Below, in pieces: positions 1 to 11,500 of a stretch of DNA of 64,000 bases. This stretch comes from Opisthorchis felineus. Taxonomy: Eukaryota; Platyhelminthes; Trematoda; Opisthorchiida; Opisthorchiidae. The notes under the pieces were generated by a model. That model ran no database searches and was not told where the DNA came from. It saw nothing but the letters and a program-made list of their open reading frames with translations. Positions within the stretch are counted from its first letter, which is position 1; each line of letters begins with the position of its first letter. The translations under genes and the position numbers were made by a program. The stretch covers positions 275,920 to 339,919 of the forward strand of contig SJOL01001578.1 of the NCBI GenBank assembly GCA_004794785.1. Direction: 5' to 3'.

Positions 1-1528
1 GCATCAGAGAAATTCTGCTGAGCAGAACTGAACGAAGCTATGTATTGCATTCTAGGTTCTCTTATACCACGAAGATTTGGGCAGCATAAGACTTGAGACT
101 CTTGGAACGTTGCTCTCCTGAAATCAGTAAGATGTGAATTTTTTTCTAAGAGTGATCTAATAATCTGATATCGGACACAGCGTCAATCTATAAAATGCAT
201 TTTCTCGCAAACGAAAAACAGCTGTATTCATAAACCATGTCTAGCAATGCATGCAGTAGACTGTTATTCCGCCGCGAACTTTCGCGTCAGCGTTCTGTTG
301 CTCAGGGATTATTAATAACTTTGCACACGATCGTATTAAGGCACTAAATGTGGCAAAAACATCATTTTGAAGAAGAATGCGTAGAAAAAAAGTTTGCGAT
401 ATTTTACGCTTAGCCACATTCTTGTGCTGCTCGTTCTCCAGTAAGCTGTGTTCATTCGGGTTTTCGATACTGATTGCAATGTCCTGAACGCAAACTCTTC
501 ATGGCACCTTGTTCCAATCGGTTAATCGTGTGCTTGGAATCCACTGACTACCAACCATGGGAACAAAAACAATGGAGTTGGGTATTCCTCAAATGTTGAA
601 AGTAATTTTGACTTTATTTTGACAAATTCTCATCATAGAGGAAGTAAGAAACTATTTCGGTCACAGTCCATGTACGTGCGAACGTGTAAACATCTTTATA
701 TTGAAAAACATAAATCACGGTTGCAAGTAAGAGAAGAGTAATCATAATGAATTACCTCATCAAATGATTTTTTGAACTGAGGTGTAAGCCCACCGTCCCC
801 ATTTTGTAATTTCAGGCATTATGTTGCACAGGGGTGCAATACTTCCCCAAGACAAACGGACTTAGCCTTAAAAACTCCGTTTATTCCGGAACAAAACGGT
901 GGCAGATTCTAACAAAGCATTCCCCTCAGGGACGTTTGCTAGACAGGTTTTCAAGTCATGCCCTTACTTGAAGTTCATTTCCAGGGTTGTTTCATGTAAA
1001 ATTTCGTTTGGGTTGTGGATTCCTCTAAATTGTATCCACTTTCTTTCACCATCAACACTCTTCCACGCGTAATTCACTGGGGAAGTCACCTCTACTGGTA
1101 AATCGATGAACTGATTTATCCTGTTCTTTTTCGGTGGGAACTATTCACTCTGAACTATTTCTGATAGAATCACAAATTTAAAATGCCAGGAGATGCTGCC
1201 GTGAACGAATGGAGTGACCACGCGAAATTGCTAGACGGCTGTCTGCTGAGGCATGCTTAGTACTAGTCAAGGAACTGTACATGTTTTGGCGTGATTAGTC
1301 GTGATTTATTATGACAATCTGAATTATTAAGCTGAAGGTTGGTCACGAACCTGCACTTTCACTGTTTTTACACAAGGTCTGCTTACGGAGAGTCTAAAGT
1401 AATGACATTAACGAAGCAAGTGTAGTTACTCCTAAACAGTGCAAGCTGTCAGGCAGTTGCGCCCTTGGTAGCATTGGTAAAACAAAGGTTGTGAAGTCAG
1501 CAGGGTGGAGTAGAAATAAAAGTACCTG

Positions 1529-1532
<4 letters not shown>

Positions 1533-1564
<32 letters not shown>
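1533..1564. repeat. (AT)n microsatellite
   Basis: About 16 AT units, followed ten bases later by an 8-base run of N. Confidence 0.97.
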
Positions 1565-1567
<3 letters not shown>

Positions 1568-1573
1568 TTCGCG

Positions 1574-1581
1574 NNNNNNNN
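1574..1581. other. assembly gap or masked bases (8 N)
   Basis: Eight N next to the AT microsatellite. This is most likely an unresolved repeat-length or base-calling problem. Confidence 0.98.
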
Positions 1582-4500
1582 TGTGACCACCAACTGGAGC
1601 AACACAGTTGGAGGATTTCGATCCTCAAGACTAAGGGAATTCTAAATCTGGAAACCCAAAATCTAATTTTTATCGGAGATTTTCTGAGTATTCCGCAGAG
1701 GTTATGGCCAATCACTCAACTCTTGGTGCATTTTGTGTGTGAAATATAATCATGTTTTTTATTGCAAATTATAGTGCGTCTCGTGATTTTCAGGAATTAT
1801 GGTATTTAACATCAGAACAAAAGTGTTCCTGATTAGAGCAAGACCCTGTATAATTTAACTACGTTCTAGCTGCGGAATACTCATAGGGGAAATGACTTAA
1901 TCGTGGTTATGTCGCTCATTTCATCTGGTGCTGACCTGTTTTCCGGGGGACGACTTAACACGGATGGTTATTAAGATTCTGAGGCGCAAGAATTATTTAT
2001 ATCATGCTCATTTATTTGTGTTCTCTTTTTTTATGCTGGGTAGGGAAGCGTGAATCAGTCTTTTAATTGTTCAATTTAAAAGACATTCCTGACGTCCATG
2101 TTTGAAAAACGTGAGCAAAGCGGAGCGTTAAGTTAAAATTAGCAATGCTTTTTACCTGGAACAAGCCTTCGTTATCAGTGTTTTTGAACGTAACGTGCAA
2201 AGGCACAAGCAAAAAATATAACGTGAGATGTTGATGCGTGTAACAGTTGGCCTAGAGCACTCATGTTATACGGTGCTACTGGTTATTCCGTGTGGAACTT
2301 GTCACGTTTTACAACGATTTCACTCCAATAACAGTAAGTCTTAGTTTTTAGGTGTGATAGCATTTCAATTCTCTAAGGTGATGAGGAGCTTGTACCTTTT
2401 TTCAGAAGTGGTGCTGCTCCTATCCATCGTGCAACTTAGTGAATTTCCAGTTTGTCAATGGTTATTGCTTGTCAGATAAAAGCAAATACGAGCGCACGCT
2501 GTTCTTCAACCATAGATTGGGACTTGATCGGTTTAATTAGACCCGCTTGTCCGGTACACCAGAAAGACCATTTTCTAATGAAAAACTCCGCTGAAGCCTT
2601 TGTGATGCTCCATACAACAGAGGTTGGAGCTTTGTTCAGCCATTAATCAAGGTCATGAATAAGGTGCAATGATACGCTGCCAAGCAGATATTTTGCTGAA
2701 CTGTAAAATACCCGCACATTTTCAGACAACAAGTTGCATAATCTATACTGATTCACTTATGATTAGTTAGTACTGAATGCTTCCTAGACGACCCTGATGC
2801 CGTAAGTACTGTTTGAATACGTCTAATGCGACAGTAACCCTTGGATACAGAAAGTGCCGAAAAAGTCACTACGAATATTAGGGGAAGGCGCATTTGGTTC
2901 AAAATGACCCACATTTTCCCATTTTTATCCAGATTCAGACATGCCCGCTGAGAAGATTTAATCTGGCTTGATATTGTGTGATTTCCCACATATCTTTTGG
3001 TACAACCCCCTTGAAAGTCAGGCAGAAATTAATGTCACTCATCATGCTGCAGTTTTCTGTTCACTAAGCCTTCGTGCATTTGGCGAGCTTCTTTGACCAA
3101 AGTCGTTCTGTTGTTTATTACACAGGAACCATGTAATAACTTGTTTTTCCGTATCTTGAAGAAATGAATTTGTTACAGATGGCTCAAGTTACCATGAGGC
3201 AAACCGAGACTGGAAACCTAATCTCGAGCGCTAATTAAAAAAACATTCCTGGGGACATATTTTGCTTTAAAAAAACTGACTTTAGGCCGTGTGGAAAAAG
3301 CCCAATACTGTAATAATTACTCATTGCTACTATCCTAAACCTGGAAGGATAAAACGGCAAAATTTACTCTTCCTCCGGTACGCAATTAGACCAGTAGTGC
3401 AGAGGCAGCCCCATACGGGACGAACGAATGCAGTTCACATTCAAAGTAGCCTAGTCTAAATCACATAACAACTGGGATATTTCATTTGATCAAATAGTTT
3501 GTCAACTACTCGACATTTTTGGGGGTGTAAATCTATTAAGTAGGATTCGGTCAAAATTCGGTAGTGAAATTTAATAGTGAGAAGCCAATATTTGTGAACA
3601 GCTGCGAATCATATATTTCGTCCAAAAAAATCAGCAGATGGGCACGGTAGTTGGTGATTAGTGACGGAATCTACAGTGCACCAAACCGCCAGATCCCTGC
3701 AATTCTGACTCACTACTGTGACTCATTTGGGTTTTGCACATTGTGCCTCATCAGTACTGTTAACGAGATTAACAAAAAATGCCGTTCGTACAATTCTTTG
3801 AAGGAGCACAGTTTCACATACCTTATGATATACGGTTGCGACGTTGTAATTATTCTATTTTGCTGCAATTCGTCTTCATGCTGCTTTCTTCCAAGGTCTT
3901 TAGAAGTTTCTAGTGCCTTTTTGCTTGCTAGATCCGGACATAGAACTAGTTTATACGTGAGGTCAAAGGATATTTTGGGACTTCCGTCATGCGGTTTGTT
4001 AAACGTATATTTTCGAAAGAAATTATCAGCATTTTCACTGTTGCATTGCGCTATCTGGAGGGAGCGACTGTTTCTGTTGAGTGTCATTCAATACCAACCG
4101 AAAACTCAATCATCCTTATTAAAAAATGTTTGCACAGCATTGATGTTTCACGAAAGATGATTTATGTTTGCCGGGTTAGGTCTCGAGGATTGGGAGCAGT
4201 TGTTAGGCATTTTAAAACCTGTGACGGCGGTCACATAGTATCAGGGCAACAAGCAACACAAAGACGGATTATTTTACTAGATTCCCCGTGAAATGCTGAT
4301 GCTGTTCTGAAATTTCTATATACTTTCATATCTTGTTGAAATTTGGCGCACGACTGATAGAATGATGATATTCCCATCAGCTGAAATTTGGATGACCCTA
4401 CATATCATTTTTATTCAAAAGAGGTTGCTGTCCCTCAGAATCTCTGTGGAGTCCTCAAATAGTGCCAAAAATTGACAGCTTATAAAAACAACTTTTGCAT

Positions 4501-5279
4501 AAATTTTTGCGAGGATCTGATATATAGAAGTTTTTTTACTATCAGACTTTCCCATCATTTTATCATCTCCAATTTTGTGCCTCATGTAAAGTGCATGAGA
4601 CAAAGCCGGTCCTTCAGACGTGTTTGACTTGAAGCCACAACAAGACCCTGTTGTGCTGCAGGCTGCGATTTTGTCTTTTGCCTACAAATACACCTGTAAA
4701 TTATGGCGAGACAATCAGCGTGTTGGCGGCTGTCTCAGATGTACTAAACGAGAGGTCAGACTGAGATACACCTAAGTCCTTCGTTAACAACAAAGTAATT
4801 CGCAAATGAGTGTAAAACCATGTTTGCACACAGCTGGTGCTAAAAGTGGGTATGGGATTTTTCGAATTTCATGATCTACGACTACTTAGTGAGCCTCATA
4901 ATAGGTCACATAGGTAGTGAGGTGCTTGGGAATTTTGATGCACCCCATGAGTGTAACCTCCAGACTTACTTTCTTGTCATAAGTTTTTAATGCCGTCTAT
5001 ATGGAATGTTAAAAGAGCGAGTAGAATAAACTTCTAGGGGATGACAACACGAACAGCTGGATTTCGAACGTGGTTACCCTACTGATAGGCCTGAGAGAAA
5101 TTGAAGTTTGGCGGCATGTTATAATGAAACTCCTTAGGACAGCCAATGATTTTAAGCAGTCCTTTGCCCGCCAATGTAGTGTGGAAGCATTGTTTCGTCT
5201 GAGGGCGTAGTATGGATTCATGCATGACCAACGCATCTACTACTCGATAGTGGAATCTTGGTGGAATCATGGAATCTTG

Positions 5280-5400
5280 ATGGCTCCGATCGACCACACC
5301 ACTAGTTGGCCGCTCGTGAGCCAACTGCTAAATATTCAGACTACTAGACGGGAGCTCCCGGGTTCGAGATTCACTATAGTTTAGAGAGACTCGCATGACT
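5280..5400 (+). repeat. possible tRNA-derived SINE-like repeat
   Basis: CCCGGGTTCGAGATTC (box B core 5361-5371) sits in a GC-rich patch after a GCTCGTGAGCC segment that could be a worn box A. The surroundings do not give a complete tRNA. Boundaries are approximate. Confidence 0.3.
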
Positions 5401-6479
5401 GATGATTTCCATTAGAGGTGAAACAGACTTACAGTGCAGCTTAGCATTTTTTGAAGTAGATTGGTTTTATAGATTTGCTTTTCTAATAAAATATCCTGTA
5501 CAACTTAGCGAGATGAGCGCGAAACGGGCCACGTGATTTAGCAAAGCGATTTCTTTTGATTTAATTTGCGGCACTTAAACTATGTTACTCGTGTTTTCGG
5601 GTTATCATAGTGGATAGTTAAAGGATAGCACAATGCGGGCAAACTGACAAATGCTGAAGAGAGTGGGGCTTATCGCCTTGGTCGCTTTGTTAGAGCTAGG
5701 CTTTGTTTCCTGCTGTGTTACCCGAAATAAATGGCTAAAGTAGAGCACAACCGTTGATAAGGTACGCTGGCACCCATTCCCTTGCAAGAACTGGAGGTGG
5801 CTGGGCACATCTGTTTAACCTTTATTTGCCTTCCAGCGGAGGATGGTTTTGCCTGAAAAGTGAAATACTATTTCACCATTAAATAGGCGGTCACCATTCA
5901 GAATAATATAACTTCCCATTTTTACAGTAGACTTTACAGTGCTTAGCGAAGCGAAGTCATCAATCAATCCTTCCCCTTAGTATCATTGGCCCTTTGATTA
6001 GGATTCGCAGCGGGCAAGGTGAAATTCGCTACGTGGTTGTGCCAGCGGAAAACACTATGATCACTTGATGGCATGTTATTTTTATGTACAACAATCCAAC
6101 AATCAGAGTGGGAAGGGAGAAATATTTATTTTGGCAAATCGGTGGCAAAATTTTATTTTCAACAGATCCCAATGTAAATCTTATATTTAGAACAGTGATT
6201 CTTCCATGCACTTTTCACGTAGCCCGGCTTCAGTGCTTAAAAAATGTTCCGGGTTCTGCTGAAGGGAACGCAGATTTTTAAGTGTGCAAGTCATGTCTGA
6301 AAGGCAACCAGTGAACGGTTTGTTGAAAAGCGGCGGGTCAGGCTACTACGACGTACTGTCACACGGTCTGTGGATTAAGCCATGGTCTTCGCTGCCTCAA
6401 AAAATTAAAGCTAGTTAAGTGTCCCCATAAGGTGACCTTGGTCTCCTTACTAAGAAGGCGTTCAAGCTACCTTTTACAA

Positions 6480-7430
6480 GAAAAAAAAGTCGTACAATCT
6501 GTCCCCCAAAATCCGACGATGTTATAAGGAACTCTTTGGCGAAACTTATGGACCAAAATTGCACCACCCCCCAGGTCATCCACTACACCCAGACCGGCCG
6601 AACGCTCAATGAGTCTGAAGACATACTAGCTACGTGGAATGTATATGACCAAAAATTCCTTGAAAAACAAGTCCAATCTGGTTTTCACTTACCTTGCATA
6701 GTCAACTCAAGTTCCTGGGAAGATGGACCTTTGCAACACATCTACGATTACCGAACTCTGAAGGTCGATAACTGAACTACAAATGGTAGGGCTGCCTGAG
6801 GAAACGGAGTACCTATCAAAGTACTAAAAGTCGGCGCATCAACATTGGGATAGATTTTTCTAAGCTTATTTGCTCAATCCCCGAAGGCTAAAACTAACTT
6901 AAAGGGTTCAAGAGTCACATTCACATCGGTGTCAAAAGAAAAAGGAAACGGACAGAAAACAGCCAGCCTTCAAAGAATCGGTCTTTTCTGCACTGACAAC
7001 GGAATCCTGGCGCTTATCGTGCAACACCGGCTTACCACGAAAATTTTGGGAAAAAAGGGTCCAAAATACAATGCGGATTCAGACGTGGACGTAGTAGGTT
7101 TGGTCTTACGTTTACATAGCTTCATCTGTAAATAAATCAGGCACTGGACTACACTTCAAATGCGCTGAGTGTGAATTGCACGAAGGCTTTTGTCTCAGAG
7201 AGGAGATAGCAGACGTGAATTGTTCTGGAGACGCTTCCTGGTCGGTGAGAATCTGCATCGGTCAAGTGTCCGTATGCTGCATTTTGCGGATGGATGTAGT
7301 GTACTTGCCTATATGAAGGCTGGATTGCAACTGATACCTAAAGCGTTTGCCTGGATGACAGCTTCATTTGGTAGTAACTTCTGGTCAATCTCATTGAACG
7401 ACTGTGCAGTAAAACCTTAGATTTAGCGGT
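6480..7430 (+). mobile_element. decayed non-LTR retrotransposon, reverse transcriptase region
   Basis: Several colinear blocks of a LINE reverse transcriptase can be followed with frame changes and stops. YKELFGETYGP (about 6520-6550) fits the FFxAIKAVYGP linker. TGRTLNESEDILATWNVYD (about 6593-6650) fits the DGxxLLTEKxxILxRWxEHF segment. NGRAA, a stop, then GNGVPIKVLK (6782-6850) fits GKAPGPDGIPAEVYK. SKEKGNGQKTASLQRIGLF followed by ILALIVQHRLTTKIL (about 6930-7040) fits YKxKGNRxxCxNYRGISLL and IFARILLNRL. HFADGCSVLAYMKAGLQLI (about 7280-7340) is the catalytic FADD region with the second Asp changed to Gly. The element is dead: there are several stops and frameshifts and the catalytic motif is damaged. 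Neither end, poly(A) tail nor target-site duplication was found. Confidence 0.7.
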
Positions 7431-8299
7431 CAGGTCAGACCCGGACAGTCAGGTCCTCAAACGAATCATTCATCTCCTCTGAATGCGCCGGGATGCGAAA
7501 ACAGCTACGATGAATAGGCCACACTAATTAGTGGTACCCACATCCCGAAGCAGCTCCTTCACGGTCTGGTGAACAATGGTGCTCAAATTTAAGGGGTACT
7601 GAAATTCCGCTATTGAGATAGGCTATCGGCAAGTCTAAAAAAGTGTAGTTTTGGCTTCAGAATGAATTGCTGTAATATTAACCAACCTTCCAACTACTTA
7701 CTTACGGCTCCATAAGTTAATAGGCGATGTAGGAAACGTAGGATGTGTTTTAGTCGGCAGACACGGGCGATGGAAAACTAGGCTAACTAATTTTGAAACA
7801 TTGCTGTCACTTGCTATTCACATTTACTGCTTCAAGCCTTCCGTTGTCCTCAATGACAGTTCATTTATTCCTATTCTTTGCAGTTGCATAAGTGTGGTTT
7901 TCCGGCTTTCGTACTTTTATAATTTGTAGCACGGTGAACGTATATGATATCCATCTTCTGTTATGTTGTTTGTTCCCCCAAACCGCCGTGCATTCTCTAG
8001 TAGCCTTGATTCATCAGTAAACGCCCACGTAACTATTTCTCCAACTATTTCTCCGTCTTTTAGCTATGGCGGAACACACCATCTATACTACAAATTTAAA
8101 AAGGTGTTTTACTTCTCTTGATTCTAGAAGGCTTCCGTCGGGTGAGGATGGGCGTTTTCTTTTACAACCCAAAAATTGCACACCAGTGTTCTGTTGTCCA
8201 TTGAACGTGTGCGTTACTTCCATTTAGAGCAAGTGTATTGTGTAGTACGCATTCAGTTCAGTATTGAGAATGGAAGTGTGGTCTGCTCTGGCGGGTGGT

Positions 8300-8545
8300 T
8301 TAAAGGATATCAGCGATCCGTACAGGTTGAGAGTAATGATAATCACTACGCTGCAACACATTTTGGTGTCCAGCTACCACGTCACTTAAAGGAAGCACGA
8401 GAGCTAGGATACTACCGGGTTGTCAATGCCTAGACAAAGGCATCCGAGACGCCGGGGCTGGATTCGAAACACTCAGTTTCCGGTCAACAAGTTCCCGCCT
8501 CAACCACTGAGTCATCTTGAGCTCATCTATGCAGGTTGCCTGGAG
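8300..8545 (-). repeat. tRNA-derived SINE-like repeat
   Basis: On the minus strand, TGACTCAGTGGTTGAGGCG (8496-8514) resembles a pol III box A, and GTTTCGAATCC (8460-8470) resembles box B at a tRNA-like distance. The sequence does not fold as a complete tRNA and continues into an unrelated GC-richer tail. This is the layout of a tRNA-derived SINE. The 3' end near 8300 is a guess and no target-site duplication was identified. Confidence 0.5.
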
Positions 8546-11500
8546 AACGCTGTATCGGTAGGCTTATGAGCACACCTAATATAACATAGAAGAACCAGTG
8601 TCTGGTGCCGGACTTTCTACTTTACCTACTTTGTTTCAGGTGTTCAGCTGTAACCGCAGTTTCAAAGGTGTTCAGGAAGCTGCATGTCAACGGATTACTC
8701 ATTAACACTTGGGTTCAACTTGCACATCGTGTTTGCATAAATGAGACAGTGCAGCCAAATGAGAGAGTGAAATCTGAATTTTGTTAGTTGATGCAATAGT
8801 CGGCAAATGCTCATGACACAGCCCCTTGATAGCACAGCAAATTTTATTTCCATAACAATTTCCCTGTCTTGTTGTGGATCCCGCAAATTGAAACTCATTG
8901 CTAACAGTTGACGTCACTTAGAGTATATATAGAAATCTGCCATCTGTCGTAACCCAATGATTTAAAATATACTGAATAATATGTCTGCAATCTTCTGAGA
9001 ATCTCAGTTCACTGTACGGTGTACCTAAATATGTGGGGATCGACGGACACTTAAAAGTAACCTGAACAATGGTGAATGATAGAGTCTTTGTGATCATGGT
9101 TTCAAAAAAAGAGAAAAATACGGCAGTGTCCAAGAAGTCTCTTCTTCCGGAGGGACTACTCAGGTTAAAAATACTTCATTTCGGGTCCAGCTAGGTTTGT
9201 TTTATAGCTGATGTATACGAAGGAATCAACCCAATCTCATGAATGTTTATTCTACGTGTTATCAAGGAGCAGTTTCTCCTTCAAAAAGAGACCAGAATAA
9301 AAAATCCTTAATTTTGGATTTCTTATACCAAGATACTAAGAGTCATGGTTAAATGCAGTACACAAATTTGTTTCCACCGTATTTCATGATTCTAAACATG
9401 ATATTCAAAATTACACCAAGTCCTCGAAAATGGACCATTTCGAAGAGAACTTACCGCCACGAAGAGAAGACAAATTTCTCGTCACCTACGCTTATCCAGG
9501 CAGATGAAGTCACTTTAGATAGCTTACCAGAATGTGGAAGCCAGATGTTCTATGTGCCAATGTAAATTTAAACATAGCATGGGGAATGCAGTAAAATTTG
9601 AGGCTCAGCGACCTGACATATTCTTCCAATCAGAGTGGAGCTCTTCTGGATTTGCGTAGACCACTGGTTCTGTACTGTTTTGCTCATCTTTTAACACAAT
9701 TCATTCACTTTATATATAAAATTAAAATCAAGATTGTTGCTAAATAGTTCATACACTGAAGCAAATTGCGACACCTGTGGGTCCTTCTCCCAAACAGGTC
9801 TCATCCCCAACAAGGCGGCCCATCTGAAGGAAGACTACGCTTTTGAGAATTTTACTATTTAGATTTAAATCACACGCAATCGTTGGCACCGAGTGTGTGA
9901 ATTCCTACTTCGAATGGTGCACATACTTTGCGGTAATTTTGGCATCTGCTTTGATGAATCTGAAGTGAAGAATTGAACTTCTGGAGATTTTCTGATGTCG
10001 GAGTACACAAAAATTGTGCTTTACCTAAATTATTAGGGTCTCTTGATTTCATCAGCATCTGTGAGGCACGCAACAACTTCCGTTTTCCTCTCTGTAAAGA
10101 ATGTTTTTGGCTATATTCAACAAAACTATAGTCAGTCCTTACATCGAGCCTACATTACTGAATAGAACGCTCACAGAGTGATTACGTCTACACAAGAATC
10201 ACGCACAAATTCGTACGTGAGCGGCTGATGCCATTTTATGTAACTTGTGTAAAGTAATAGCTTTGTAGCAGAATTTTCTCAACTTTTAGCAAAACATAGG
10301 CCATTATGGACGACGAACGTCGTCATTTTAAGGGGTGTTGTTTTATTGCATATGTCATAAGAGAGGTCGCAATATTAGCGGAATAGCTTTGATGTATTGT
10401 TTTGTTGTTATCAAAATGTCAAGAACGTAAACGGGCATTTGCTGGTACGATCGACAGAAAATGTTCTCGCTCCTTTAGAAACCGCTCCTTCCACCTATGA
10501 CTAATTAGATTTTTCAGTATGGCTGGTCTTTAGCCGGCAGAAGTGCCCTAATCACCTGCATGGAGCTGAAAACAAACCACCCTCATTTCTAGACGTAATA
10601 CACTACTCATGAGGTTGCTAAAACTTTTATGACAGCCCACTACCGGTTTTGCTCTTCTTGGGGGCTCATTTCTGTTCAAAGCGACGCATAACAAACTTCT
10701 GTATGTACATTTTATATCTGGTTTAACTATGTCAGGCCAACTTGTCGCGCACCCAGTTTATTCCTCAAAGGCAAACAACCTAATGGCATTCTGCATCTTA
10801 CTTCTCGTAGGCTTCTTGACTTAACGACTGTTATTCTGTCTCCTGTAGATGCTGACCAATATTAGGGTGACCAGTTGTCATGCAAGGATTCATATCATTT
10901 GGGAAGCATTACTATAAAGAAATAAAAACGGCCTTCCTGTTTTCCAGTAAGAACAAACAAGTCACCCCGTCAAACTCTTGGTCTTTACAAATGAACTATT
11001 ATCCATGATGGTGACTTCGACCTAGATTTTCCTAACAATCGGGAAATGCAATATTGATGATCAGCATTTTTCCGCAGTATACTCCGAGGGAAATGATATA
11101 GAAGTTTCACTTCAGTGCCTACTGAGAAAATCCATACTATGACGGTGAATCTGTGAATCAGCTGGCAAGTTGTTTGCAGAACGCATCTACTCATAACCCC
11201 TGGGGTGAGTAAACAGCATCTGCGTGAGCTCCGGCATGCAGATGTTCACGTGAAATTTGTCTATTGGTGAGGGAATAGTGCAGGAAGTATATCTTCATTA
11301 GTTGATGACAGGTCATTCAATTGTTACACCGAAAGCTTTCTAAGGCTAGAGATATCCGTTCTATTTTTCCGAAGATCATTAATCTTAGCAAAGTCGTGGG
11401 GGCACCGGGACAATTGGTCGTTTGGAAGAACTGAACGGCCACCCTGCTTAAAAATGAAAAAAAAATTATGCGAGGAAATACGGTGATTTAATGATTGGTT

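Larger units (their letters stand above)
1..5279. other. no gene recognised
   Basis: AT-rich sequence. It holds the AT microsatellite and N run near 1550, and a region at 3651-4160 that is open for 169 codons on the plus strand and 124 codons on the minus strand. Neither translation has a recognisable domain. No exon with both good splice sites and family resemblance was seen. Confidence 0.6.

Noticed and set aside
5399..5423. CTGATGA followed by GAAA, as in a hammerhead ribozyme core
   Set aside because: The bases between cannot form a proper stem II, and no pairing partners for stems I or III with a cleavage triplet were found.
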